A stretch of 64,000 nt of DNA from Effrenium voratum (lineage: Eukaryota; Sar; Dinophyceae; Suessiales; Symbiodiniaceae). Within the stretch, counting starts at the first letter, position 1. The number at the start of each line of letters is the position of its first letter. Both the position numbers and the translations under genes were made by a program. Of this stretch, positions 30,871 to 41,728 are shown piece after piece. The stretch covers positions 739,072-803,071 of the forward strand of contig CAUJNA010000491.1 in NCBI GenBank assembly GCA_963377175.1, given 5' to 3'. The notes beneath the pieces were generated by a model. The model made no database searches. It saw nothing but the letters and a program-made list of their open reading frames with translations, and was not told the origin of the DNA.

Positions 30871-30934
30871 CTGCAACAAATGTGCCCAAGAAGGGACCCA
30901 CCCACCCCAAAAACAAACGAAAGAGCACCTCAAA

Positions 30935-31066
30935 CTCGGTTGCCCAAAGGACCCAGAATTGCCCAAAGTAGCCAGAAGGAAAAGGTTAACCTTTTGGGGC
31001 CATGACTTAAAATGGACCAAGCAGGGCGGAAATCAAATGGTCAAAAGGTTGCCTTGGGCAAGCGAG
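30935..31066. mobile_element. Family E element, copy E2
   Basis: CTCGGTTGCCCAAAGG ... AACCTTTTGGGGCCATGA ... GGTCAAAAGGTTGCC ... GGGCAAGCGAG. Confidence 0.7.
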
Positions 31067-31204
31067 AAAAGGAACCCAAAAGAACGGGCCGTATTGCCAA
31101 TCGCGTTTTTGGCCTTATTGGAAATGCAGTCATTCATTAGCATGCGCCATCGATAGCATACATGGAATCGGGAGCTCTGAAGTTGATTAGGGTATACCTT
31201 CACA

Positions 31205-31319
31205 CTGTGGATGGATAACATCCTGCACCACTTTCAGAAACATTGTTCGTTGGTATTTAGAGGGGAATCATCATTCCAGGGTTTGTTAGGTGGTGCGAAC
31301 GGTTTTCGTCGATCCACAG
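31205..31319. mobile_element. Family B element, copy B3
   Basis: CTGTGGATGGATAACATCCTG and GTCGATCCACAG ends, interior GGGGAATCATCATTCCAGGG as in B1 and B2. 115 bp. Confidence 0.75.
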
Positions 31320-31399
31320 TAAGTAATGTGAGGGTTATTTGCATGCCGGACCACAAACAGTGAAGGATCTTTAGACTACCCCTAAAATGGTCTTCCAAA

Positions 31400-32340
31400 A
31401 CGAGGGCTGTTCTGATTGGCGCGACCCAAGCCAAGGCAAGCAGGTTACAACTGGGGCGTTTGTCATTCAAGGTCAGAGTTGTGATGAGGAATGCCCCCCG
31501 CAGTGACACCAACGTGCAAAGGTTCTGCAAGAGAAACATACCTTGTTTCACAAACACAGTTCAGGGTTCGAGGGAAGAACGTATGGACCCAACACAAGGT
31601 TGAAAGATTCACCCTAAGCAAGCTGCAGCCTTTGTCTGGTACCCTTGCGCTTTCGTTGTTCCCACTCAACGAATACGCAGAGCAACTGGATGCTTAAGGT
31701 TCGCAGCTTGGACCATGGCCCCACCCACAGCAGGCGCGAATGACACACATGCTGAGTAACAACCACTGAAATGGTCCCTTGCCAAATGTCAATTCCCGAG
31801 TGCATTTGCTTGGCCACTTGCTGTTTACCACACAACTGGTCTTCCTAAAAAGTTACCAAACATCGGAAATTAGGTAGTGAGAAAATGTGGTGCCTGTGAG
31901 TTGGCAATTCACCAAATAATCGCCACCTTGCCTGACCGTTTCTCTCTACAAATGTGACACCTTGTACAAGTATCAGGGCATTTCAAGGAGGCATGGAGGC
32001 TAATCTACCACCAATAGAAGTTGGAAAGGCCGTATTCTCTGAACCTCACATAAGCAACATATAATCTCCATACCTCCAAAACCCTTGGATGACAAGTCCC
32101 TGGAGAATATGTGATGTCAGCATTTGTGCCCCCCAAAAGGACATCAAACATTTAGTGAGTCTCCCCGTGTCACCCCCAAATAGACAGGTTGCTGGAAAAC
32201 CGCACATGGGGAGTTCGTTTGGGCACCTTCTGTTTGATTCCCTTTGTCAATAGCCCGCCTTGCACTCATAACTCGACTCCAGCCGCTCTTTGCATTGCAC
32301 CGACTTGCTTGCAGATGGCCTCGGCTCGATTTCGGCGAAC
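31400..32340. other. Intron with degenerate element, no clear exon
   Basis: Two opposed 68-codon frames at 31463-31697 are moderately protein-like without bias. 31796-31885 is a degenerate family C copy (TTGGCCACTTGCTG, CCACACAACTGGTCTTCC, TAGGTAGTGAG). Confidence 0.35.
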
Positions 32341-32345
32341 AAGCC

Positions 32346-32430
32346 CTCACTTCCCAGGTGGATTGGCAAAAAACTCTTTGAAGTTCTGAACTCTTGTTTG
32401 TCTCTAAAATGGTCCAAGCCCAACCATCTG
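32346..32430. mobile_element. Family C element, truncated copy C9
   Basis: CTCACTTCCCAGGTGGATTGG ... TCTCTAAAATGGTCCAAG; right end missing. Confidence 0.55.
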
Positions 32431-32498
32431 TGGCACAAAGTGTTCAAACCTTTTGGGGGGATGCGCTCGCCAACTGATCCAGGTCGCGCGGGTAGCAC

Positions 32499-32545
32499 CT
32501 CTGCCAAGCTGCCTGGGTCGAAGCGGAAAGGTCGGCGTTACACAC
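32499..32545 (-). CDS. Unit M short exon
   Basis: Acceptor GGTGCCCAGAG, frame VCNADLSASTQAAWQR, donor GGCAGAG|GTGCTACC. 47 bp with good third-base bias. If the donor is skipped the frame continues CYPRDLDQLASASPQK. Confidence 0.45.
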
Positions 32546-33148
32546 CTCTGGGCACCCCCCCCAATCCCGCAGAAAACTGTTGGACCTGCGGGTGGTCTGC
32601 CCAAACATGTCGCACCCCTAAACACACACCTGAGAAGACAAACATGGACAACTGGCGATATGTGTGGGGGTGCCAGCATTTTGACACCCAACACTCAAAA
32701 TGTGTGGTTTCAGTAGGGAAGCAACTGGATCACAAAGGGAAAGCAAGTCGCCCCCACCGAACCTTAACCTTTCGCATCCTTTCGTGTGACCACTTGAAAT
32801 AGGCCAAAGTTGAGCAAACAGAAGGGTCAAAATGTCGATATGATTTGGGCAACTCACAGCACCCTTGCCACGAGCAGTTCGCTAATTGAACGTGCACTTT
32901 CTGAATACCTCTTCACAATCTTCCAGCGCAAACAAACTCCCGCAGTGCATAGCGAACCTCGTACCACTCCTTTTGCGTCTCCGCCAAATCCCAAGGCAAA
33001 CATGCCAAAACCAGTTGTTCCCATTTTGAAGTAAAATTGTCAGACTTGCTCCTTGCGATTTGTTGACCAGCTCATGCGAGCAGGGCTGCGTGAGATGGCA
33101 TTAAAACTTGGGGTTAGACATCGTTAAACCCTCGGATGTGCTGGGAAC

Positions 33149-33325
33149 CTCGTTGATTGATAAGGGAGCCTTCACTGTCAGGGCAGTCTGGAGTTGGCAT
33201 CAGTGAGAACACACGCCGCATTTCCAGCTGAGAGAAGTTCTGTTCCTCCTCCCCCCGGCACTCGAGTGTGGTTGTCTGGTTGCTGATTTGCCGCCGGACC
33301 AGGCGTGGGGCCTCTACAGCTGCTC
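33149..33325 (-). CDS. Unit M exon
   Basis: 177 bp, acceptor GGTTCTTGTCAG, donor CAACGAG|GTTCCC. Reads AAVEAPRLVRRQISNQTTT, LECRGEEEQNFSQLEMRRV, FSLMPTPDCPDSEGSLINQ, with about two thirds G/C third bases. Hydrophilic, two Cys; could be an exposed linker. Confidence 0.65.
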
Positions 33326-33574
33326 CTGACAAGAACCAGTGCTGACCCATGTCCTTGCCCACTTGCCCCGCTGCTCCCCTTTCACCTTTTTGGTGTTGAT
33401 ATTGGATGCGTGTCAAAATGTGTCAAGGGGGGAGGCAAAATTATTGGCCTCCTGTTGGTTTCTCAAAAAACAAAGCACGTAAACAGCCACATTAGGAAAT
33501 ACGCTCCCAGCAACAAGAACCCCGATGTTGGCGAGTTTTCCCAGTGGGGAACAAACCCAAAAGGCGCCACTGAC

Positions 33575-33760
33575 CAAGCGAGCTCGGTGACACAAGGCCA
33601 GCCAGCGCCAGCACGCACAAACTGCGCGTAGGATTCCTCTACAAACCATGGGTTGGGTTCCATTTCAAATGTCAGTCCCAGTACCTTCTCGCCATATAAA
33701 TCCAGCCAAGAGTTTCTTTCGGAACATTCGGCCTTCCCGGACGGTCCTATGAGGGCATGG
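33575..33760 (-). CDS. Unit M exon
   Basis: 186 bp, acceptor TCTTGCTGCTGAG, donor GCTTG|GTCAGTG. Frame HALIGPSGKAECSERNSWL, DLYGEKVLGLTFEMEPNPW, FVEESYAQFVRAGAGWPC, VTELAW. No family recognised, but it reads as a compact folded segment. Confidence 0.65.
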
Positions 33761-33839
33761 CTCAGCAGCAAGACGATAGGAAGCATGGGCGCATTTCTAC
33801 CTCGGCACGCGAGCCAAATGGGTATGTGTCAAAATAGGC

Positions 33840-34187
33840 CCCCCTCTTCTGTTGGCTCCCCAGGACCAACCCCAAAATGGGCACCCTCAAAAACAGACAT
33901 ACACCCTTTTAGACGGTTGAAAGGGAAATGAACCAGAACCTAATTTTGAGAAACACGAAACTCTGATAAGCCCCCGTACTGCAAAGAGCCCAACCGATTT
34001 GGCCTGTTTTGGCCTTGACCTGCCTTAAAAGGAGGGATCTAGTACTTCAAAATTTGGGGGGCTCCCTCCTTAGATCCCAGAGAGTATCCCCCAAAACACT
34101 GTTCGTGGACAAACTTCTACAGCAGTTGTTGGGTGGCTCAGCCCCGCACTCATAGGGTTTCATCCGTCCACAGTGCAAACTGAAGTA
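33840..34187. other. Intron, element-like words only
   Basis: Contains TCAAAATAGGCCCCCC, GGCACCCTCAAAA and other words of the diffuse GGTTTCC/GGGGTACCC group, and a solo family B-like end (CATCCGTCCACAG, near 34160-34173). Confidence 0.4.
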
Positions 34188-34258
34188 TTCCCCCTACTCC
34201 AAATACCTGGATTTTTTCAGGGTATCGAAAAAAGCGGGTATTTTGAGTAGGGGGTTTT
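34188..34258. mobile_element. Family G element, copy G1
   Basis: CCCCCTACTCCAAATACC and GGTATTTTGAGTAGGGGG form an 18 bp TIR around CAGGGTATCG; 71 bp. Confidence 0.75.
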
Positions 34259-34609
34259 GCTCATTCAGCGAGTCATTCCCGCAAAAAGGAAACCCCAAGA
34301 CTTGAATACGCTGGAACGGCTCACAACTGACTTGCCTTCCGGTTCAACATGGAACCTGACTGACGGTAGGAGCAAGGCTTGAGCGCTGTGGTTAGAGAAC
34401 CATTTTCGCGGCCAACCGAACTCGGGAGCACCTAAACAAGGAGAGACAACGGGTGCAACTGTGGTAAAGCAGAAAGCAACCGAACCAACACAAAGCCTTC
34501 ACCCAGGCACCGCTCTGCAAGCTTTACCATATTCCCAAACCAATAGTGATGCTTCTCAAAACTGGAGACTCGTAGATGGGTTCCTTTGGGTTTCCCTAAG
34601 CCACCCCCC

Positions 34610-34682
34610 ATGACACGCCCACGGCCAATCGCCAAGGCACGGAGGGCCTGATATCGCGATATCCGCGGCGCAATTTCCGCGG
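34610..34682 (-). CDS. Unit M exon
   Basis: After GATGGCCCCAG the frame reads AAEIAPRISRYQALRALAIG then RGRVMG with strong bias. An in-frame ATG (34692) lies just upstream, so a start is a less likely alternative. The donor is near CATGG|GGGGTGG. Confidence 0.5.
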
Positions 34683-34779
34683 CTGGGGCCATCAGAAGAC
34701 CAGCGTGCGTGACCCCTTCAAACGTATTCCCAGCATGGACAAACGTGGAAATGTGTCAACACATGATATGGCAACCCTT

Positions 34780-34872
34780 TACACACACCCACACACACAC
34801 ATATACGCAGACACACAAACAGAGAGAGGGAGAGAGGAGAGAGAGATGCACACACACACACAAACAGTACCA
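34780..34872. repeat. (CA)n and (GA)n microsatellite
   Basis: Short CA runs flanking an AGAGAGGG-rich core. Confidence 0.9.
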
Positions 34873-35446
34873 CACGGATTCTGAGAAACAACCCTCGCCA
34901 ACCTCAGAAATCATCTGGGCACTTTACCAGTCCAAAACACGACATGCAGCTGACTGAAACCCTGTTCCAGTGGGTTTAAGATGTTTAAGTATGCTTTGAG
35001 GAGGGTTCCCGCACAGGTGGACCGGTGCAAAGTACTATAATCCTCAAATTGAAAAGAAAGGAATTTTGGGTAAGATCAATTATGTTGCTTTCCAAGTTGT
35101 CCAGAAACAGTTTGGCTTGTTACGAGACCTGGCAATTCCCTCGAGACGCTATATCGTGATCCAGGTTTGGCTTCGCAAAGTAGACACAGGACAATAAGTT
35201 CTACCCTTGAGGAAGTGCAACAATCACAGAATCCAGGGGAATACACTTCTGGTTGCTTGATAGCAAGTTCAAGAGGGAACCCCTCACTTTTGGGGCCTAA
35301 AATGATTCCTGAACTTGCGTCCAATCCCCCCTGCTTTATAACGGGGCTCCCTTAAATCAGCTGGTATTTGGCTAGATTTCTTGGCTGGCCCAAACTATCC
35401 TTCGGCGCGCCAAAACAAACCTGACCCTGAACCCCAGGTTCTACTT

Positions 35447-35541
35447 CTCACTTCCTGAGTGGCTTGGCAAACAAAACAAGTCTGAACTGTTGGCCACTAA
35501 CATGGTCTTCCCAAGCGAACCAAAAGCCCAGGAACTCGGGA
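35447..35541. mobile_element. Family C element, copy C2
   Basis: CTCACTTCCTGAGTGGCTTGG ... GCCACTAACATGGTCTTCC ... GCCCAGGAACTCGGGA. Right end forms the edge of the exon 35541-35690. Confidence 0.75.
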
Positions 35542-35690
35542 CGGCCTCTGGTCCCACGTGCCGCTTCCGCGCGGGTGAAAACGCCGCGTGGCCGCGCGTG
35601 GCCGCGCCTGGCAGTCGCGCTTCTGGGCCACCTGCAGAGTGCCCAGCGGCACTTGGAACTCGTCGGGCCTCGGACAACTCGTCGGCAAGC
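35541..35690 (-). CDS. Unit M exon ending in a family C terminus
   Basis: Minus frame LPTSCPRPDEFQVPLGTLQV then AQKRDCQARPRAATRRFHP and RGSGTWDQRPS, with nearly perfect G/C third bases. The donor side is TCC|CGA|GTTCCTGG, the end of element C2, as in 29672-29798. The acceptor is not resolved. Confidence 0.55.
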
Positions 35691-35753
35691 TGTTTGGGTT
35701 TTTGGGTTTTGGCCAGGCACCTCGGCGCGAAAAAATCACGTCGGTTTGTTTGG

Positions 35754-35862
35754 CATATGGGCGTGGCTCATATTAAACAGGAGGGGTTACGCAGGTGTTG
35801 GTCCAAGTTTCCACTTACCAGGGTTCCATTTTGGTACCGGTTTTTTGAGCCACAGCCATATG
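35754..35862. mobile_element. Family F element, copy F5
   Basis: CATATGGGCGTGGCTCA and TGAGCCACAGCCATATG: a 17 bp TIR with two mismatches; the best-preserved family F ends. Confidence 0.8.
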
Positions 35863-36377
35863 TTAATAATGCATCCAGACCTATGGTTTAAAAAAAAGAG
35901 TAGCTTTGGCAGCTGCCAGCCGACAGATTTTTAAGGCTATGTCAACCCCAAACCTCGACAGAACAAAAGTAACAATGAGACATCCAGAGCTATGGTATAT
36001 GTAAATAATACATCGAGGTCTATGGTTTGGCTTGGACATATAGGCTGTTGTTATTGTATCAATTTTCTTCTCCGATGTCCCTGTGAGTTTTGTAGAACAC
36101 ATGGGTGTGTCTTCCTTTCGGGGTAGCCCTTGTTTGCGTGGTGTTAAAGTTAAAGCAACACCAAAGGGAAAACCACAATTTTCGGGGGTGCCCTAACAAA
36201 AGACGTACCTACATCCAGACCTACTGCGGTTTGTTGGCATGGACATTAAACAGGCTGTTGGTTTCCCCATGTCCCTTTTTGGTCAAATAAACATTGGCCT
36301 TTTGGCAGGGGGGCTCTGGGCGAAAGGAGGGTACAGGGGCCTCCTGAAACTGTTGTCCCCCCATATTGCCATGGCAC

Positions 36378-36566
36378 CTGACTGTAAAATGGTGAGATGT
36401 TAGTGGGAGGAAGGGTATCTGCACAAATTTTGCCATTCGCAAACATGGACATTTCGAGGATAGCAGCAACCTTCATCGTCTTTGCTCCAATCATAAACGA
36501 AAAAGCTACCCTCCCACCAGGACTTTCAATCAGGACAATGGCAGCACATAACAATGCGCTATTCAG
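36378..36566 (-). CDS. Unit M exon
   Basis: Exactly 189 bp (63 codons, phase 0 to 0), acceptor CACGGTTCCAG, donor TACAGTCAG|GTGCC. Reads LNSALLCAAIVLIESPGGRV, AFSFMIGAKTMKVAAILEM, SMFANGKICADTLPPTNIS. Bias is moderate, but both splice sites are canonical. Alternating strand and helix pattern; no family recognised. Confidence 0.6.
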
Positions 36567-37314
36567 CTGGAACCGTGAAGTTTTCAATGTGCAGGAACAA
36601 AAAAAATATCCCCCCCCCCAAAAAAAAAAAAACAGAGCGCTCAGCTTTTGGAACTCACACCATTGGACGGACAAAATCCATTTTGCACGAGTTGGGACGG
36701 ACGAAACGCTGTGAAGACTTGGAGACCCCCTGCACCTGGTCCCAAAAAGCAATAGCCCACGAACCATGAAAACTCAAACCCCCTTGCCACGCGGGCGACC
36801 TGGAGATTTGAGCTCGACTGGAACCCAATGAGTCAGCTAGAGACTAGAGATGATGGTTTTGGGGGTTCTGGTTCGTCTGGCGAGTAAATCCCCCCAAAAA
36901 GGGTTTGGCCAACGGGTTGACCCCTTTGGACATGGGAAACTCAGGTCAGATCTGTTGATTGCGCCGGGCAGTTAAGCTGTTGAAACCCAAGGGGAGCGTG
37001 CAACCCATCAAGCGGCACTCACTTCCCTTTTCAGGAATTCCCCTGGACTGTTTCGACCCATTCTTGAATCCACAAATCCGGCCAAGGGTCCCTGAAATCT
37101 ACGTCTGCAATTAGCCCAAGGAAACTAATTTTGAGAACCGCCCAACTAACCGCAACTTCAAGCCGCCAACATTCGACACCCTAATACCTAAACCTTGGAT
37201 TCCTCAACGTCTGCTCCATCATGGAAAGTCAGCAAAGCCGTCTCTGTTGGTACTAAACTTAAGGACCCTGGTAGACCCTAAAGGGTAAGGGACCCTTTAG
37301 GGAACAAACCTCAC

Positions 37315-37401
37315 CAAGCCGAGTGCACCAGCCTCTCGTCCCGGTTGCGCTGGGCTTCCGGGCGCGGTGCAACTGTTCTCCAGGCCTCCGCACCAACAGA
37401 C
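37315..37401 (-). CDS. Unit M exon, frame uncertain
   Basis: 87 bp, acceptor GGGAGTCCCAG, donor TCGGCTTG|GTGAGG. Best-biased frame AEAWRTVAPRPEAQRNRDE then RLVHSA; another frame gives CWCGGLENSCTAPGSP. Confidence 0.5.
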
Positions 37402-38119
37402 CTGGGACTCCCAAGGGCTCGGGCGTTCAAACCCAAAATTCGGAGCGCAAAAAGGACCAAATGGGAAAGCCCCCCCAAAACGCAGGGAACTTCAAACGAA
37501 GAAACCCCTCAAAAGAGAAAGACAAAGGGCAGCACTCTGTTTTTGGGGCATTTCTGCTTCAAACCCCCAAAAAAAGAGTGCAACCCGTTTGTAAACCAAG
37601 GGTAGGCCCAAAATCTCTTTCCAGGCATCGCCCGTAAGTGCTCTAACCGGTTGGTTCTTCGTCCCATGTGGCCCCTCAACGCCTTTGAGCAGATGGCCTA
37701 AAAGGAACCTGGTGCCCAAGTGCGTTCCCCCAGGTTTCATGTTGGTCAAGGCAATCGACCTAAACCATCCTAAACCCATGCCGGCCATAAAATTGGGACA
37801 AATATCTAATGTCGTTTTTTTTCATGGGGGCTTTCTCGGGCGGATCATGCTTGCTCAGAGGTACTTCCAGGCTTCCCGAAGTTCTCTTCATCGAGAAACA
37901 ATCGTGAGTCACAGAGTTCGTCAAAGGACACATCGAAAAACCACCTGCTTTCCCACTGGTTCCTCTAAATCCGAGCATGTGTGTTTTTCTGGCTGGCCCA
38001 ACAGAACTTCCCGTCCCAGAACCACGCACCCCTGTCTGCTGTAGAGGGATTTTCTGGGAAAGCCCCCCACCCCCGAACACCACCAAACCCATCCACCCCA
38101 CCGGTTTGGGGCCCACGTC

Positions 38120-38212
38120 GCGTGGGGCCCACGTCGCGTGGGCGCCCGGGCGTTGTAGGTGCCCTCCACGCTGATGAGAATCTCCCAGGAGGCCTCCGTG
38201 CCGTTCCTCGGC
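38120..38212 (-). CDS. Unit M exon
   Basis: Frame NGTEASWEILISVEGTYNAR then APTRRGP after an AG (CTCGGCCGAG). Strong bias. Its 3' part contains a 16 bp tandem duplication (see findings). The beta-strand look of SWEILISVEGTY would fit the Ig-like modules suggested for unit M. Confidence 0.55.
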
Positions 38213-39067
38213 CGAGTTTTGGTTCGGCTGCTTCCATGCAGCGGGGTCGGTGGCATGACATGCTGGTTGCAAAGGACAAGTGAAGGAAACCCAAAAAAGC
38301 CGCAGCTCGGCCGAGTTTTTCTTGGTTCGGCGTGATTCCCGCATGCGGTGATTCTAGGGGTTGATTCCTTTCCATTCTTTTCAGCCATCGTTTTTCTCAA
38401 AAACCGATCGCCATTGCCCCAGGGTGTTTGGGGGTTTTCTAGAACGAAGGATCCCTGGAATGGGGAAGTTACCCCTAGAGGTGGCATGACTTGCTGGTTG
38501 CAAAGGCGCAATGTTCCGGGTGCGACCCCCCCAAAAAAAAAACAGATAGTCATGTCCTGGGACATCCATGACCAAGAATGGTGGCCACGGCAAGGTCAGA
38601 TCCGGTCGAATCATTCGCTTTGGTACTGGCCAACGAAAACATCTCAGTGGGACCGTCTTTCTGTTCCAATGTGAGGGTGTTTTGTGGGGACACCAAAGGG
38701 AATATCACCATTTTGGCGGCTCGCTATTGAGACTTGGCACTCAGCCAAGAGGGCACCCTCATGAGGGGCTGGCTGCAAGCCGCTTGAAAGCCCCATGACC
38801 CCTGATTTTCTTGTTCAACCTGCGACCTCTTGAAAAAACGCCCCTGAGGAGAAACACACACCGTGTGCAATGCATAGAGCTGAAGTCGTCTGCCCAGGCA
38901 ACCCAAAGTGCAGATGTGACATGTTTCATCCAAAGTTCGGCGGATCTTTGGGTTGTCCTCCCAGTCTCTCCCTCAAACATTGGCCCAACTCTCCAGTACA
39001 CTTAATCAATATATATATATATATAACGATTCTGATGAATAGTTCGTCATATTTCGTCTATACCTCT

Positions 39068-39158
39068 TGACGCGTCTCGCAGCGGTGTCCCTGGGCTTCC
39101 TCTTTCCCGAGCCCGGCGCGCCGCGGCCGCCCCAGACCGGAAGTCGAAGACGCTGGTG
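39068..39158 (-). CDS. Unit M exon
   Basis: After GATGTGACGCAG or CTCTGCCAG the frame reads QFTSVFDFRSGAAAARRARE then RGSPGTPLRDASR, donor TCAAGAG|GTATAG. The first 17 codons all end in G or C. Other frames on both strands are open, as usual for such GC-rich blocks. Confidence 0.5.
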
Positions 39159-39539
39159 AACTGGCAGAGTCTGCGTCACATCTGATGCCAAAACTGGGGG
39201 CCGCTTCTTCGAGGCTCGGTGCCCGTTTTTTGTTTGGCCGTAATTGGGGCCAAAGAGACTTGCTTTCTTTGGGTGATGAATAGAGGTTTGGTGGCGATTG
39301 CTTGCTGCAGGATGGCAACCAAACAAGTTGTGTTTGTGTTTGTTCGCTTCTTTGTTTTTTTCTTTGGGGGGGAGGGCAACCCTACTCTGATACATACCTA
39401 AATGTGATGATGAATCTTAGTGAATCAAATCCATCAGTGAAGTGCTCAAGTGTCAATATTATGATTCTTTCCGACAGGCGGGGGGTACTGGAAGTCAATG
39501 TTCCTTTTGAACGGAAGGTAGTCTCCATGGTTCAACCTA

Positions 39540-39738
39540 ATTCTAAGGGACCCGCAGGAAATGAACTTGACTGCGCAACAAATATCGTGAAGTCGCAATC
39601 AAGCCACTGTGGGTGGCCACCATTCGCCCAAACCAGAGAAGTGACACAATCAGGTCTACTAAAACCTCCCTTCGTATACAACTCACTGCAAAGTTGAACA
39701 TGAACATCATTCACTTCATAACCCGGTACCTCAAGGAG
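39540..39738 (-). CDS. Possible unit M exon
   Basis: After GCTCCTTGAG the minus frame is VPGYEVNDVHVQLCSELYT, KGGFSRPDCVTSLVWANGG, HPQWLDCDFTIFVAQ, protein-like with little codon bias. The plus strand is also open for 131 codons. Confidence 0.35.
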
Positions 39739-40149
39739 CTGCTTGTTTGGGTGGTTCACAAACACATGTTTTGCCCTTGGCCGGAATGTGTAGTACTAGG
39801 ACGGACGCAATTCTCGAAGGTGCGGTCGTAACATGTCGTAATGTCCAACGCAGTGATGCTGATTTGTTCGTGGCAAACGTTGCCAATTTAGAAGCCCGAA
39901 GCAAGAACAACATGTTCAGGTCACTGCCCAACCAACACGTCTGTTGTCGCATGTTAGCGCAGAAGTTGCTTCCTCGGAGTAAAAAACGCAAGCATTTCTG
40001 GTTGTGAAGGGCGAAATGTAAATCACCGTGGAGTTGACCGCCATTTTGGAGATTCTCAATGGGTTGGCAGCGATTCTGCAGGCTTGCTGGGCTTCAAGCG
40101 CATCTTGGAGGAGACGGCCGTAATTTTCTGGGCGGCTAGTCGGCCGTCA

Positions 40150-40246
40150 TTTGTGGAAGAACTCGGCTGGCACCATCTTCCGCAGCAGTTCGGCAAAACA
40201 CCCGACAAAGCTAAGTGTACAAAACTCGCAACTAGAAAACTTGTAC
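40150..40246 (-). CDS. Unit M exon downstream of introner I
   Basis: Follows the ATTCCAG end of the family I element. Joined in phase 2 to 40341-40515 it reads YKFSSCEFCTLSFVGCFAE then LLRKMVPAEFFHK before TGA at 40147-40149. A donor AAGATG|GTGCCAGCC may end it earlier. The last 14 codons have 80 percent G/C third bases. Confidence 0.6.
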
Positions 40247-40342
40247 CTGGAATCTCCATGACCCTTAAAAAATGGGGGCGTTACCCAAAATAATAGGGTC
40301 ATGAAACCATTTTGGAAGGGTCATGGAGACTCCAGGTAACTT
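40238..40342. mobile_element. Introner family I with 5 bp direct flank
   Basis: 95 bp element (40243-40337) with a 24 bp near-perfect TIR, GTACCTGGAATCTCCATGAC inward from the left and its complement at the right, flanked by AACTT at 40238-40242 and 40338-40342. As a minus intron it runs GTTACCTGG ... GATTCCAG (94 bp). Confidence 0.85.
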
Positions 40343-40515
40343 CTGAAGGAACCTGTACCAAGCAAAAGTGTCCCTGTCGCTTTCGGAGCACGAGAAAACT
40401 GTGGGGAGCCCGAGGCCTGGGTTCCACAAGTTGCCATCAAAACCTCTTGGCTTACGGAAAATCATGGCATCGTCTGCAAAGGCAAACGGCGAAAGCGAGT
40501 TCTTGCTCGATTCGG
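40341..40515 (-). CDS. Unit M exon upstream of introner I
   Basis: 175 bp, acceptor AGTTACAG after a long pyrimidine tract, donor CAGAA|GTTACCTGG in the target repeat of element I. Reads ESSKNSLSPFAFADDAMIF, RKPRGFDGNLWNPGLGLP, TVFSCSESDRDTFAWYRFL. FADD recalls the reverse transcriptase box, but the rest does not fit (see rejected). Confidence 0.6.
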
Positions 40516-41342
40516 CTGTAACTTGCTTACGGCCGAACAAAAAGCGGGGGAAGAGCAAGAGCCAGAAAAAGACAACAAAAACAACTTTCGGGACTGAGAA
40601 TTGACAAGCTTCTGACCTCCCACGAAATCCCCAGGACCTGTGTATAACTTCCAAACAACACCAACATCTCTGAAAACGAGGCCCTTAAGTCGAAGGCACT
40701 GATTCGGAAGATCTCCCGGGGATCTGGCTTCATAACCTCCCTATCGAGCAACAAAACGATCCGCAGGCACGCAACATCACGCCTGCAGACGGCGAGCGGA
40801 CCTCGGCCAATGCACAGAACACGTGCAGCCAGGGTATGAACATCGGTTTGTCAATGGGTCAGAATGCCCTGCTTGGGATGGTGTCAATGGAAAAGCAAGA
40901 AGAACCCCACCACCATTTGGGGAGCTGGGAGAGATCGGCCTCAGAAGGGCAAGCAGAACAATGGTAAAGAAAAAGAGGAGGCCCTTGGCCGAGTGAGTCA
41001 CAATCAAACGCTGGTAGTAAAATGGTCTACCCAAATGGTTGCACCTATTTAAGCTGGGACTGCCCTTACTAACCTTCATCATCTACCCGGGTGCTGGGAG
41101 AATCAAGCAACAATCAAGCTGGAAGATCATGGGGCGCGAGGTCGCAAATCAAAACAATTGCAAGGCCACCGTAGTTGGCCAACATGGATACCAATTGACA
41201 TAAAACACAGTATGGGGTAAAGGATCCTCAACCCCCCATAACAATGCAAGTCTCATGCAAATGGTGAAAGTCAGAGGGTCAATTCCTTGTTGTGACACAA
41301 GATCACAAGATGTTGCAACCACCCCCTTCTGCAAGGACACCT

Positions 41343-41474
41343 TGCCTATGTTAAGAAGCTGCAACGTCGACTCGAAGCATCCCAATTTCAAGGCTGGCAA
41401 GCTCGCCGAGTCAAAAACCTCTGGAGTGACCTCCAGGGACGCAGCTTTTATGTGGCGGGAAAGGATGCGCGTTG
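41343..41474 (-). CDS. Unit M exon
   Basis: Acceptor TGCTTTGCTAAG, donor GGCAAG|GTGTCC, 132 bp. Reads TRILSRHIKAASLEVTPEV, FDSASLPALKLGCFESTLQ, LLNIGK with good bias. The plus strand (LQRRLEASQFQGWQARRVK) is also open and protein-like. Confidence 0.55.
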
Positions 41475-41648
41475 CTTAGCAAAGCAACCAAGCGAAACAG
41501 GGATCCTTACATTATACACCTGAACATTGCCTTGTAAATGGCGGTGTCCCCTTATTTCGGTGGAAAAAGCCATGTTTCATATGGGCAAAATGTATCTTTT
41601 AAGAAGCCCTCTTATCGGCATGTTGAAACAGTTGAGGCTGCCAGCTCA

Positions 41649-41728
41649 GATCTCTTCACCCAGTTTAGCCATGTTAGGTTCCCACTCAAACATGGCAAAC
41701 CCCCAGTAGGGTCCTGCATTTTCTGCTA
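41649..41728 (-). CDS. Unit M exon downstream of introner A3
   Basis: Starts after CCTAG of A3. In phase 1 it reads V-AENAGPYWGFAMFEWEPN then MAKLGEEI before TGA, so a donor is expected before 41649. Aromatic-rich and clearly protein-like. Confidence 0.6.

Noticed and set aside
32560..32640. Zinc-knuckle-like CWTCGWSAQTC on plus
   Set aside because: Spacing is wrong for CCHC and the 170-codon ORF crosses a family C element.
36246..36767. 173-codon minus ORF as a complete gene
   Set aside because: Canonical acceptor and donor define a 63-codon exon inside it; the rest is intron and element-like sequence.
40341..40515. FAFADDAMIF as a reverse transcriptase FADD box
   Set aside because: The residues before and after do not follow reverse transcriptase motifs, and the segment splices in frame to a non-RT sequence.
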